Shown: in pieces, positions 12,574 through 23,435 of the stretch | Layout of the letters: the number at the start of each line of letters is the position of its first letter | Numbering within the stretch: position 1 is the stretch's first letter | Assembly: GCA_036971475.1 (NCBI GenBank) | Contig: JBAIZL010000001.1 | Coordinates: 215,819,444 to 215,883,443 of the forward strand | Length of the DNA stretch: 64,000 nt | Source: Prosapia bicincta | Taxonomy: Eukaryota > Arthropoda > Insecta > Hemiptera > Cercopidae | Direction: 5' to 3' | The notes under the pieces: model-generated | Told to the model about the DNA's origin: nothing | Database searches by the model: none | The model's input: the letters and a program-made list of their open reading frames with translations, nothing else | Made by a program: the position numbers and the translations under genes

Positions 12574-15500
12574 GTTTGTTTGTTTGCGTGTGTGCATTCA
12601 TATAAAATAAAACTGTAAGCCACATTACTGGTTTTTTAACTCATTTGTTTAATTCTATTTAAACACAAAACTAAAGAATTATATGAAAATACGAGCTCAA
12701 AAATAAAGAAAAGGTAAAATAATTGTAGCACTAAATTCTAAGTTAAACAGAGGGTTTCACTACAAATAAATCAAAACAATACATACATACACACACAAGA
12801 AAAATAGAACAACATGAAACAAAAAAACGTATAAAAATATAAAGAATTTTGTTAATAAGTGTATATTTAAATGAGATAAAAATTCGATACCCCCATTAAT
12901 GGCGGCGCATCATCCATTAATGTCCCAACATCATCCCTTATATGCAAGCTGCAATGTCCTCTTAAAAAATTTCTTTTTAATTTCATTAAAGTTCCTACAC
13001 TATCTTACAAAAGGATCAACGAGTCACACTCAAAGAGATTGTGCTTGAGTGTTTAGTAGCTCTATATAACTGGCAAACCCTTGTTAACGTAGGCAGCCCC
13101 AATGCAAGACGAACATACCCCTTCTCTCTACCACTACAATGCATAGAAGCCCTTTATGGACTGGAGGGTAGGGAGGGGATGAGGAATATAGGCAAGTCTA
13201 AGGGACGATCAAATGATACCGTGCTACGGAGAATAGAGGGATGTCAGGGCATTCCATGGGCACGGCTGATTCTCTATCGGGACCATATACAACTTGCTAC
13301 CCGCTTCGCGAATTTCTTATTTGCAAACTCACCCTCCAGTATGACTCCAGTCGTTCTGGGCTCTGTTTGTTGTGCTGGCAAGTCTCGTTGAGTCGGCGGT
13401 CCAGAACCACCCGTTAACCCTTTTCGGCATCAGATCCGGACGTTCGCAGCCCTTAAAGTCACACAGACGGCCTGATGTCCAAATGTACTTCTGTTTTCCT
13501 AAAAACAAATCAAAGTGGAGCTGTTTTAAAGACATAAAATTAAGCAGAGAGTATAAAAAACAGACGTAAGTCTACAAAGTTTAATTTGTCACGAAATTGG
13601 AAGTTGGGATTTTTTAAAATTAAGTTGTGCACAAAATTATATTAATAGTTTAGTTAATTTCTATCTCTGATTACGTATTTCGTATGGATTTAGGTAATTA
13701 TTTTATAACTGATAAATGAAAGTTAATGGCCAATGCCAAGGCCGTAAATAACACACTACTAATGCAAGGGGTACAGTTAATTTTGCTTTGCTGTTGTTAA
13801 TACAAGAGCAACGATGGTTGATACATATGACTTTTAAAAATGCGTTCTAAACAAGAAGAAAAAGATTTCAAACCATAAATAGAGGTAAATTATGACCATA
13901 GAAACATAAGCCTAATTTAGAAACTTACTGATTTATTAAAAAGTCTTCGGGAATTACTATCTTATACTGCATTTACTATAAAGTTGTATTAAGATTTCCT
14001 GTTAAAATAGAATTGGACATAAAAATAGTTAGATTTGCTAACGTAGACTGAACGATTGCTGAAATGAAGCGTAGCATTTTTTTTATGTTTTGGGAGTTCT
14101 TACTTAGAAATTAGTTTTTTCTTAGATAATTATTTTGCAAATAGCATGGATATAAGATTTGAATAGGTTTGGATATAAAAAAGAAAAAAATGTAAGCAAG
14201 CTAAACGGTTGCTTCAATGAGCCGTAACATTAAGACACTTGCTTTTTCCTATAACCAATCCTAACCTAAACGAATACTTTGCTGCTAGATTGTAAAATAG
14301 ATATAGTAATGTAATGTAGTAGAAGAATATAAAAAAGCACTCTGCTATATAAATAATTATTCAGCGCCTACACTTTTATGTTTATACATTAAGGTTATGT
14401 TTATACTTTTTCTAATTTTATTCATTATTTATGGTTTGTCACATTAAAAAAATAAATAATTGAAGTTTGACCAGCCTTTTTCGACTATTACCAAAATATT
14501 TTATACTTTCTTGTGTTTATAGATTGAGAAAAAGATCAAAACATATTTTTGTGAAATAAAATTCCGGTCGGCTTACCTTCTACTACTCTCCGCTTGATGA
14601 AGTCATTCTCGGCGGCGGTGTTGGGGCTGACTGCGTCCATGCAGCGCATGCGGCACCAGTTCCTCACGCCCAACCAGTCGTGTTCCACCCGCGCTGTCTC
14701 CGGGTCCTTCCACGAGAAGAAGTAGCCTTTCCCATTGAACCGCTCGTGTATCTTCCCTGAGGGTCCACAAGCATACCATTAATATACAATCATGTCGAAG
14801 AATTTTACAAAATATATTTATTTACTTTTGTCAATAATTCTACCGGGCTCACTAGATAGGCCCACTAGATACTTTAAAGTTTCGATTCTAATTCCAACAG
14901 CTAAGTCTGTTTTTTTTTTTTTTTATTCCAACAGCTGACAAGGATGTTATGCTTATCCCAACAGCTGACAAGGGTGTTATGCTTACTCTAGCAGCTGACA
15001 ATGGCTGTTGTTCATACCCCAACAGCTGACATCTCTCACTTACTCCATATTCTGATACATTTAGAGTTTATTTTGCTTTACGATGCAAGGTGTTCGTACA
15101 CAGAGGGGAAGGGGAAATTGGAGTAATCGATTTGTTCTCAAGAACAAATCATGCACGTATCACACGCGCACGCGCACTCTTAGACTGATGGCTCAAGGAG
15201 GAGAGCACAATAATACTGTCTATACTCATATGAAAAAAATCGAAACAATACTAAATTTCTTGTTTGGTTTCAGCGCATTAAGGCCTAAAGTCAATTTGAC
15301 TACTTTACTCGAATATTAAGGATATGGAGGAGTATTGTGAACAGGGTTAAGGCAAGGACATAAAATGTCAATCCAGGATTTATAAAATAACCATTAAACA
15401 CGAGTGCAAGGTCTTTAACGAATGGGCCCCACTCTTTATTGGATCCTCAAAGGGCTGTCAATTGACAAAAAGAAAGATAAGTGGTGGATTTAAGGGATTA

Positions 15501-15778
15501 AAGATCAAGGGAGGAAGTGATGGCACAGCCTGGGTAAGGTTGCTACTCAAGTTCCTCTATTATCGACTACGAACGGTGGAAAAACATGGCGAATCATAGG
15601 TACGACTAAAGTTCCTCTTGACGAAGTTGTGTTGTTTTCATAGTAAAATAATCGAACATAATCTAAGCTACTTACTCTGGGCGCACAATGCAGGTACCGG
15701 GGGCTCCAGAATTCGGCCTCCCGGGAACTGGGCAGCCGCTGCAGCCAGCAGCAGAGGAAGCAACAAGAGCTTGATCAT
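11533..15778 (-). CDS. Secreted C-type lectin, four coding exons, 217 residues
   Basis: Coding exons on the minus strand: 15676-15778, 14577-14756, 13333-13498 and 11533-11737. All three introns are GT-AG with phases that fit (1, 1, 2), and the sum is 654 bases including the TAG/TAA-type stop. Residues 1-16 (MIKLLLLPLLLAAAAA) are a signal peptide. The domain follows: RFNGKGYFFSWKDPE (about 40-54), WLGVRNWCRMRCMDAVS, then KYIWTSGRLCDFKGC, NGWFW, NDWSHTGG, QPD at 155-157 and WHDVAC at 184-189, with C170, C189 and C197 in the usual C-terminal places. QPD is the triplet that favours galactose-type sugars in canonical lectins. The usual WND is WHD here, so calcium binding is uncertain. From memory it resembles the conserved insect single-domain lectins of the Clect27 type. 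An acceptor just upstream of the ATG (exon start 15785) implies a non-coding first exon further up. The family label is firm, the sugar specificity is inference. Confidence 0.9.
11862..12596. repeat. Long imperfect (GT)n tract in lectin intron 3
   Basis: About 735 bases of TG dinucleotides broken by TTTG, TATG, CGG and CTG variants, with local longer periods such as repeats of TGTTTGTTTG and of TGCGGTG. It yields Cys-Val and Thr-His open frames of up to 271 codons on both strands, which are artefacts of composition. It lies wholly within the intron between lectin exons 3 and 4. Confidence 0.97.
12597..13332 (-). other. Remainder of lectin intron 3
   Basis: AT-rich up to 12880, then mixed sequence. 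The 116-codon plus-strand frame at 13041-13391 runs into lectin exon 3 and has no recognisable features, so it is not called. Confidence 0.5.
13499..14576 (-). other. Lectin intron 2
   Basis: GT-AG intron of about 1.08 kb, AT-rich, with no element recognised. Confidence 0.8.
14757..15675 (-). other. Lectin intron 1
   Basis: GT-AG intron of about 0.92 kb. It includes a small tandem repeat (14926-15032). A 78-codon plus-strand frame at 15083-15319 has no recognisable features. Confidence 0.8.
14926..15032. repeat. Short tandem repeat, about 34-bp unit, 3-4 copies
   Basis: CCAACAGCTGACAA followed by GGATGTTATGCTTA-like sequence recurs, the later copies diverged. A run of T precedes it. Confidence 0.7.
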
Positions 15779-15814
15779 CTTTAGCCTGCAACAATTTGTC
15801 AAACTTGGCTTGAG

Positions 15815-15945
15815 ATAAGTGACAACATATGATTTCATAAACAGCTGACTTTATGTTATAGGTTATGTGGTAGAACAGCTGTTTTAACGCATAGTTTATG
15901 TTACTTTATTTATATTTGTAATTATTTAGTAAAAAGTAACTAAAA
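15815..15945 (-). repeat. Dispersed repeat family F2, copy 1
   Basis: Reverse-orientation copy of a family with words AACAGCTG, GTTATAGGTTATG and TTTATGTTACTTTATTTA. Other copies are near 19685-19885, 35590-35735 and 46590-46825. No coding content; the class is unknown. Confidence 0.7.
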
Positions 15946-17370
15946 TAACACCTCCTTTATTGATCTAAGGAGGAATTTACTAATAATAATATTAATATTA
16001 ATAACAAAATATACTTTAAAAAAAATTAAGACAAAAATACACAACTAACGGGTGTAAAATTGTAAAGGACTAAAAATCAATAGACTGAGTCGTCTGTTAG
16101 GCAAATAGCTTGACTGCTAACTTAGTTTCGGTCCTCAGTAACGTCAAGGAATTTATGCGGTATTTTTATAGTTTGATTTAAAACAGAATAGGATTCTATG
16201 TAGGTGAAATTGGCCAGGAAGAAGGGGGGATACCGCCGTCCGAGCGAATAGGAAGTTCACATCTTGCTGCGTGGGTGAGCCTTGTTGTCAATTCGATGTT
16301 AAAGTGTTGGCCACACTGCCTTCCCATAATATGGTAGGGCCCGAGTACGTCACCTTCACCCTGTCTCTCGCAGCCATCTGAAGTGATATGTATTATTATA
16401 AACAAAGAAACAAATATGCTGCTTCCTCTCTGCTCCCTAAGGAAGACCTACTTGCTTGATGACTGATCGGAGGCTGTCTACAAACAGAGGTGGATGGAAG
16501 TGGCTAAAAATTCAAATTTTATTAATTACTTTATGTGTTTTGAATACTCGAGGACTCAAAAGACAAGCGTTTAAATACGTTTGATAGACGAGGCCATTAA
16601 AGGCAACGCCAGGTACGTCTGCCAATTAGTGACAAACGCGCCCCTCTAGTTAATTAATTTCGTCACTCAATCATGTGATATCATTTAATAGACCCCATGT
16701 GTTAAGCTTCTGGTGAGAAGCAAATGTTATCATAGCTTATATCGGAAATGGGCCGCTACAAAATCACATACTTAAAGAATGACAAAGAATATAAAAATGA
16801 TTGTAACTTTTTAAGGGGAGGAATCTGTAACTGTTCGTGAAGCATGAAGGGTGTAGGAAGTCCGGTGGCAGGGAGGAACAGAACCTCTAAGTCATGAAGG
16901 AAAATCGTGGATCCATCGGGAAGCAACGATATCCCTATATCTAACTTCTACAACGATATTTTGATATGCTAAGTCGTTTGACAATTTAGGGTAATAAATC
17001 CTATGAACGATAATTAAAGAATATACAAACAGTCAACATAACTCCATCATATTATGTTTACGTCAAAATAGACAAAGTGTCCAATTACATGCATTCTTCT
17101 TAGGTTTGTAACTGTTTGTGATTTACACAAAAATATCTCTAAAACGACTAAAGTTAACAAATTCAAACATTTCACAGGTATTAGCCTAAATAACGTCTGC
17201 TTTTAAAAAATGTTAGAAAAAATCATTTCCTATTTCAAAATGGCGGGGATATAAATTTATCAAAGTTTAGTAACTCAAAAATGGATCATGATGAGGTGTA
17301 CACTCACAAAATTTTTGTTAAATAAAAACACGGTGGATGGGTGAGTCAAAGAATTCTGATTTATTAGGAA
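15946..17370. other. Intergenic upstream of the lectin gene
   Basis: The non-coding first exon and promoter of the lectin should lie in or beyond this stretch, but I could not place them. A 69-codon minus-strand frame at 16196-16405 sits in GC-richer sequence that may be an old repeat, and I do not recognise its product. Confidence 0.4.
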
Positions 17371-17414
17371 TTTGGCAACGTTTCTACGACTAAATTGTCG
17401 TCCTCATTCAGGCC
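17371..17414 (-). ncRNA. Degraded hammerhead-ribozyme-like motif
   Basis: On the minus strand: GGC, CTGAATGAG, GACGAC-AATTTA-GTCGT, A, GAAACGTT, GCC. GGC and GCC could form stem I and the GACGAC arms stem II, with GAAA after it. The core has an extra A (CTGAATGA instead of CTGANGA) and the closing base pair of stem II is lost, so activity is unlikely. The resemblance to the motifs near 38331, 42730 and 57451 is the main reason to list it. Confidence 0.4.
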
Positions 17415-18061
17415 TGATCTCCTTATTTGTACTATTTTCAAACGTACTAGAGACACAAGGTAACTTCCTTCTTACATTTTTAATTAATTAAATAATAGAA
17501 TGTCTGTTTTTTTTATTTATCAAAAAAGGAACATTTTATTCTAATATATAAATAGTAAAACACATTCTATACTATAAATAGTATATTTTTAGATAAATAT
17601 TTACAACGAACAGCGATAAAGTAATGAAGCTTGTTCAGGCGTAAAAGTCACTAATCACATATTATTGTTTACAAAAGTAACCACCTGTGAGACACGCTGG
17701 CCTGTACGTCCAGGCTCACTTAATACTGGAATTGTAGTTTGGTACCCACTGTAGTGTTTCTAATATGTTTACACCTGTACCGGTTAAGAATAGACGCAAA
17801 ATATCAAGAGTTACCGGGGTAAGTAATCTAAACATTTTTAAAACAAATATTTTATTGTAAGCCGTAAAACGGTAAAAGCTTTAGAGGGTGACAGATTACT
17901 AAAGTACTTCGTTGCCCTGTGTGTTTTAATTTATGGAAATTTTATTTATGATCCCCTGTTCGTGTCACTAACTGACCATCTCTCCTACTTTTACAGCTAT
18001 AAACACAATGTTGTTATCCGTACGTTATTAAAATTAAAGAAACTGTGTGCTGATTAAGAGC

Positions 18062-18069
18062 CCCTAGAA
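18062..18069. repeat. 8-bp target-site duplication of hAT element, left
   Basis: CCCTAGAA, repeated exactly at 18894-18901 after the right end of the element. Confidence 0.92.
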
Positions 18070-18893
18070 CAGCGGTTCTCAACCTGGGGGGCGCGCCCCC
18101 CTGGGGGGCGTAGAAGAATTCCAGGGGAGGCGTCAACAAATTTTAAAAAAATTGAATTTGAAGTTGGACACAAACACACAATCATTGAAATTTTTTTATA
18201 GCTTAATAGAGCTATAAAGCTCTATTTCTTTACTCAACGAACTTTTCTTCCTTTCCAAGTCTTCCAAAAGACCTAGTAAATGAAATGAAGGACCTAATAT
18301 CTTAGCATTTGTTGTCTCTGAAGAACAAAATCTGAGCCTATTTCCCAGATATAAGCTCGGAAAACTGGGAATTCAAGTTAACAAGAGACCCCTTTCAAAT
18401 CAACATTGATATACCTCCTGATCACATTCAAGAGCAAACAATTGACTTGCAATGTGATTCCAAAGCTAAATTGGATTTCCCAAACATGGATCTCGAAGAT
18501 TTCGGGCTACTATATCTTCCTGTTTACCCAGAAGTAGCAATGGAGGCAGTCAAGTTGCTTGTACAATTTTCATCAACTTATCTATGCAAGACAGGATTTT
18601 CAGCCCTGGCTAATATAAAATCTAAATATCAAGCCATACTAGATGTGGAAAGTGACCTGCAGTGTTCTTTGTCAAAATTTCATCCAAACATACAAAAAAT
18701 AGTTAACGAGAAACAGTGCCAGCCCTTACACTAGCACTACAAAAGTAGCGAACATTTTTCTGGTTATTACTTAAACATATTGTAAGTAAATTTATCATAT
18801 ATAAGTCTAAATTAACTTAATCCGTGAAGGGAGGCGTGACCTCACACCAAAGTGTGAAGGGGGGCTCAGAGCCTAAAAGGTTGAGAACCCCTG
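18070..18893 (+). mobile_element. Internally deleted hAT transposon (BED/Buster-like)
   Basis: The element starts CAGCGGTTCTCAACCT and ends AGGTTGAGAACCCCTG. These are inverted termini with one mismatch in the first dozen bases, inside a perfect 8-bp duplication, the hallmark of hAT elements. The GC-rich sub-terminal part (GGGGGGCGCGCCCCCC) is typical of this lineage. At 824 bp it keeps only the C-terminal piece of the transposase, so it is non-autonomous. Confidence 0.93.
18447..18734 (+). pseudogene. hAT transposase C-terminal dimerisation region (fragment)
   Basis: About 95 codons inside the hAT element. The segment SSTYLCKTGFSALANIKSK then LDVESDLQCSLS has the pattern of the hAT dimerisation domain, in which a Cys-x-x-x-Phe-Ser motif precedes an R/K-x-x-L-D-V-E stretch. 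The catalytic DDE parts and the BED zinc finger are absent. The start codon is arbitrary, since the frame is a remnant. The family is confident and function is excluded. Confidence 0.85.
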
Positions 18894-18901
18894 CCCTAGA
18901 A
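18894..18901. repeat. 8-bp target-site duplication of hAT element, right
   Basis: CCCTAGAA, identical to 18062-18069. Confidence 0.92.
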
Positions 18902-19684
18902 TACAAAATCAACTCGCGTATAGAACCCTGGATGTGTAGAACAAGGGTAGCTTTTACCCCTATCTAAATTGGGGCCCTAAAAGTGTATATATTTTTACTA
19001 AAAAGTAAGTAGATTTAATACTAGAAAAATAAACAATTTCTTAATCTTTTTAATACTTACAGACTAGAAAAAAGTGTATATAAAACATGAATAATTTTTT
19101 TTTCATAGCTCAATAAAACAGTAATGGATCTAATAGATATACTGTATAAGGTACTTACCCCAATAAAACCAACAACTGACACTATTTTTGTCAACAACCT
19201 CTTATTTATACAGCCTTCGAAACTATTTACGGCGAGTCTATTTCGGAGGGAGTGACCTTGGAGAAAGTGAGATTAACACCTGAGGGGGAAGAAAAACTCC
19301 AACTAATTTATTGACATTAATTGCATCATTCCGTAGGGGTCTGTAAATGAGCTCCACAAGCTGATGAAAATATTTTGTACCGTGGGTTTTTTTAATAAAG
19401 AACAGAGAAATGCATAAAGTTTTATATTAGTTTTCAGTGTGGGATATACTACAATTGCAAATTGCAGTTCACCAGCATTTATTAATTTTGTGGTCCTAAA
19501 TGATCGATCACTATTGTCGTCAATGAGTGGTAAAAAAGGATTCCTAACAGCTCAAGTCACCTGAAGACGATCCACTCTCTGTAGAAGTCATAAGAACTTC
19601 TTTAACCATTAGACCATCAAAAAAATAAATTTTAACAAAAAACTTTTAAAGTCAATTCCTTTAAGTCAACAATGAAAAATTGTT
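18902..19684. other. Intergenic, nothing recognised
   Basis: AT-rich, without coding features or element ends that I can support. Confidence 0.35.
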
Positions 19685-19885
19685 TTTCAATTACTTCTTA
19701 ATAAATAATTACAATTTGTACAAATAAAGTAACATAACCTATGCGTTAAACGGCTGTTTTACCTCATAACCTATAAAATAAATCAGCTGCTTTATGAAAT
19801 CATATGCTATCACTTATTTTAAGCCATATTCTACGAAATAACTAAATTGCATACCTTACCTCTTTTGTAAGAGGTTTTCCCGTAT
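19685..19885 (+). repeat. Dispersed repeat family F2, copy 2
   Basis: Shares AAAGTAACATAACC, CATAACCTATAA, ATCAGCTG, CACTTATTTTAAGCCA and CCGTATAAAA with the copy near 46590-46825, in the same order and orientation. Confidence 0.75.
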
Positions 19886-20011
19886 AAAATTAATTAATAT
19901 TTGAAAAAACTGTAATAAAATCTAGTGTCATCCATTTCAAGTTTTAAAAAATGTATTTAAACTAGAGTGGGTGAATAAAAAGTATTTATTAACGATTGAA
20001 AATTTGAACTA

Positions 20012-20021
20012 TATATAAAGA
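20012..20021 (+). promoter_or_regulatory. TATA-like box
   Basis: TATATAAAG about 125 bases before the ATG at 20141. There is no other support, and AT-rich DNA makes chance matches common. Confidence 0.25.
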
Positions 20022-20140
20022 GACACTGGGAACTAATAAAAAGAATTTAATAGGAAGGTTCATTCATCCCCTGGGGTACTAGAAATAGGAAAAATAAAGG
20101 AATCGCGTGGCCATTGGGTGGGGCGAGAGTTGTCTAAGAG

Positions 20141-20368
20141 ATGTACTCCAAGGCATCGGTAGGAAGGGTTACTTTGGGGAATAAAGGCGCTCAAGTCGCG
20201 AGGACTCTTATAGTTTTTGAGGAATATGTAAAAGATGTTGCACACAGGAAACGTCGTAAATACACTAAACTCTACAGAGCAAAGCTGAAGAAGGCAGACG
20301 AAACCTTCCACGAGATGAGAACTCGCTTGGGTGAGGTTGCTCACCTCAAAAACGTCGCGGTCAAGTAG
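20141..20368 (+). CDS. Unidentified small basic ORF, possibly an exon or repeat remnant
   Basis: 75 codons from ATG to TAG. From residue 25 the sequence is highly charged and likely helical (FEEYVKDVAHRKRRKYTKL, then RAKLKKADETFHEMRTRL). It has mixed codon use and is more GC-rich than its surroundings, unlike random AT-rich frames. I do not recognise the family. An in-frame TAA stands just before the ATG, so the real reading could enter by splicing. TTATAG at 20210 could serve as an acceptor. It could equally be a decayed transposon fragment. Confidence 0.35.
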   Translation: MYSKASVGRVTLGNKGAQVARTLIVFEEYVKDVAHRKRRKYTKLYRAKLKKADETFHEMRTRLGEVAHLKNVAVK

Positions 20369-21035
20369 AGCGTTTTATAATTAATTTGTTTCTTCTGATT
20401 TGTAGCTTTAAGGTGATGGTCATTCACGTAGCTTGGGAAGAAAGGTAGAACTAAGGTAAGGTACATCATCCCGTCGCGGTGCAGTATATAGGGGAGATGT
20501 TATGACGTCACGTGTACAGGGTTGCCTACTTCAAGTAGACTTACTCTCTATCGGAGCCATAAGCAGTAGCTCGTCACCCCCCCCCTTGTATAAAACAGAC
20601 TAGGAAACGTAAATAGAAGGCTAAGGTGGTCACAGAAGGCCTTAGGTGGGGCTAAGAGAAGGTCATAGATACACTGGTACAGCGATTAGTAGGGAATTAT
20701 GGCGGGCAAGATACTTTACCTGATATAGACTTCCTCTCGATCAGGACTGTACTAATACTAGGTCTGCGAAGAAATATCATAGAGGCAGTGGTTTTGCTCA
20801 AGTAAATTATAAAACTAGATACAAAAGAAACATGACAAAGATACCAACATATATCACGGTATATCACGCCCTACATGTCCCAACCCTAGCTAAGAATATT
20901 GACATCCTGTTACACAGGTAATTAAAAGGCAAATTAACATGTTAAATTTCTTTAATCTATTAAAGAAACACCATAACACTTTGAATACAACTGTATAGAT
21001 AATCGTAAAGAACGACCGATTAGGCTCCACTTATA
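20369..21035. other. Intergenic with a copy of the CTCTATCGG dispersed motif
   Basis: Around 20535-20560 the string AGTAGACTTACTCTCTATCGG occurs, the core of a motif shared with the repeat at 3094-3540 and other places. A C-run lies at 20577-20586. No gene seen. Confidence 0.4.
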
Positions 21036-21255
21036 TAGTCTTTGGCATCCTATTGCGTAGAGCACCTCACTAAAACATAATTGTCTGGGTTCGATCCTCG
21101 AAAGCGCCAAAGAATTTAGTGTGCATTCTAGTTCCTAGTAAAAACCTGGGATATTACTGGGAGAGTATACCGTAGCCCTGGCCTCGAGCCTTACTTCCCT
21201 TGAGCACCGTGCGACCCGACTAAGCCAGCTCTACCCCGTCTCTCCCGCGCCATGT
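21036..21255 (+). repeat. tRNA-derived SINE
   Basis: A tRNA-like head contains an A-box-like TGCGTAGAGCACC and a good B box, GGGTTCGATCC (around 21090). A GC-richer body follows, without a folded acceptor stem or a clear anticodon arm. Box spacing fits an RNA polymerase III promoter. It ends near GCGCCATG at 21250. Decayed, with no target duplication found. Confidence 0.6.
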
Positions 21256-22439
21256 TTATATAACGAAAGCAATTGTTATGTTTACCTTGAGTACTCGTTG
21301 CGTAACAATGAGTCTAAGTAACAGCCAACTGGAAGAGCATTCGGCGTGTTTAGACGGCATGACTCGATGTTGTTGTCCTTGTTGGCTTAACGTAACGCCT
21401 TCGGTAATGTCACTAAACTTGTCCCTTAATCCAAGCGTTAAATGTTCCGTTTAATAAAATCCCAATAAACTCTTATTTTTGTTCTCAACAAAAACACAAA
21501 TTTGTTTTTACATCAGTTGCTTTAAACAGAGGGCCAGCAAGGAAGACTTGGTGGTTAAACCTTTCCCAGAAGAATTATAAGAAAAATATTTCTAAACAAA
21601 TATTCTAAATTGACCAGCTTTGTATCAAACTATTAGGACAATTTAAATGTAATTTTACGGTAAGTTTTCCTATATAACTGACCATTAACTGAGAACTGTT
21701 AATAAATAGGCGTGTACAGTGTCCGTAAGAGACTTTAATGTATGTAAGGGATATGAAGCCTGTTGGTAGGGGTGGTCCTCAAATAGATCTACTCTTCAAC
21801 GGAGTTGCAATGAGTTGTCTAGTCGTTACAACCCCTCAACAAAAAAAGCAGGATGAATGGCACTTTGTAGGGCTAAGAGAGGATACTATGATCTCATGGT
21901 ACTGGAGCAAATAGGATATTATGATATTTGGGTTGCTTATTTAAAAGATAGGCTACGTTCACATGAGGTAAAGCGAGGTGTTTGTCTCTTGTTCTAGGAT
22001 TGGGATGGGGAAGGTAAAACCTCCTAAATCCTTTATCTCCTTATAGTAGGGAAGGACTACAGCAACAAGTACTCCAACTCAAGTAGACCTCCAAACTCTC
22101 CGGTTCATAGAGAGAATGTTCTTCTTGATTACATCCTCTCGTAGGAATAAAAACAACACTGTTACCCTGAATATGGCATTGTTCAAGGAGTATTGCTTAC
22201 TTGAAGTGGGCTATATATTCTCAATTGGGGTAAAAAAGTGTTTACCAGCTAATCCTGTGGCAAATGGCTTGTAAGTGGGAGGTAGGACACAGATTCCTGA
22301 ACATATTCACCCACAACAAAACCTTTGAAGTTGGGAGAAACAAAGAATCTGCATAAGAACCTTCCGCATCCCAAAAGATCTTGTTGCCACTGTTATACAT
22401 AAAATTAGACTTATTTAAATACAAGCATTAATTTTTAAT
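21256..22439. other. Intergenic, nothing firm
   Basis: It contains a diverged GATCTACTC(T)TCAACGGAG copy of the dispersed motif near 21785. No gene or element end supported. Confidence 0.35.
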
Positions 22440-23370
22440 ATAAGCTAGTTTATAACAGATCACAGACAAATAATCATGCTTTTTTAACACTCAACGTTTC
22501 TAATTTTTTTCCTAAATTCCTTTCCAAGAGCTCATTTTTATTAAAGCAATATACAACATAGCTTAGAATTTATAACATTCACAATAATACATAAAACATA
22601 ATAAAAATCAACAATATAAAACTCTTAATAAATATTCTTATTTACAAGTAAAATTTGTATCACAATAAAACAGACAAATCACAGATACATACACTAACTC
22701 ATCATACTATTAATAACAGAGTCACACTTTAAATTTTAAACAACACAATCATTATAATATATACAATACCCTCATTGATCAAAAACGTACAAAAATGTTA
22801 AATTTCACTTATAATTTCATTACTAACATGGAAAATCATTTAAATCTGTCATTTTATTCAATGCATTTCTTCCTTGTTTTTTTATACACCACATTTCCGC
22901 AAAGCTCCCCTTTTCCCAATCCCTTTCGCTATGTAAAACATCTATATTATCCCAGTCCATTTTGTGTTTATTATTAAACTTTTTAATATGTTCAGAAATA
23001 ACATTATAATATTGTTAATCATATTTTATATTGTTTTTATGCACATTTGTTCTTGTTTCCAAAAGTCTATCAGTTTGCCCTACATAACACATCACACTCT
23101 TTGCAATCAATCTTATGTACCACTCTTTTACTCTGCCATTTTTTACACCTATTTTTTGGCTTTTCTAACAATATTATTAAGTTGACAAGGAAATTTATTC
23201 ACGATTTTTAATTCACATTTGACCCAACTCCTTAGTAAGAGATTTTATAAATTCTAAGCTATGTTGTATATTGGTTTAATAAAAACGAGCTCTTGAATAG
23301 AAATTTTGGAAAGAAATTCGAAATGTTGAGTGTTAAAAAAGCATGAATTAATTGTCTGTGACCTGTCATT
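22440..23370 (-). mobile_element. Penelope-like retroelement fragment between inverted repeats
   Basis: The outer segments 22440-22565 and 23262-23370 are inverted copies of each other, about 110 bp each. They share CTAAGCTATGTTGTATATTG, AATAAAAA, GAGCTCTTG and TTGAGTGTTAAAAAAGCATG in order. Between them the minus strand encodes a decayed GIY-YIG domain. Penelope-like elements encode a reverse transcriptase followed by GIY-YIG and often have terminal repeats in inverted as well as direct order, so the structure fits. The reverse transcriptase is missing. Each flanking repeat also contains GAAA followed by (A)TGTTGAG or CGTTGAG, where a hammerhead motif would be expected. Confidence 0.7.
22925..23130 (-). 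pseudogene. GIY-YIG endonuclease domain remnant (Penelope-like)
   Basis: Read on the minus strand, with at least three frame changes. Its segments are KIDCKECDV, then YVGQTDRLLETRTNVHKNN, then SEHIKKFNNKHKMDWDNID. The order Cys-x-x-Cys, YVGQT-x-R-x-L-x-T-R, H-x-x-x-x, then SEH followed by W/F-D-W-D matches the C-terminal nuclease of Penelope-like elements. The first tyrosine block (GIY) is blurred. It is too damaged to function. Confidence 0.7.
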
Positions 23371-23435
23371 AGCCCATATAAAAAATTAATAGTTATTACA
23401 GACATTAAATTTTAAAAAAATGTTAGTTAAATATA

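Noticed and set aside
11808..12623. Open frames of 60-271 codons rich in Cys-Val or Thr-His
   Set aside because: They follow entirely from the GT repeat, lie in a lectin intron, and occur in several frames at once.
13041..13391. 116-codon plus-strand ORF
   Set aside because: It overlaps lectin exon 3 on the other strand and has no recognisable features.
21041..21115. Functional tRNA gene
   Set aside because: Pol III boxes are present, but no acceptor stem pairing or clear anticodon arm can be drawn and a SINE-like body follows.
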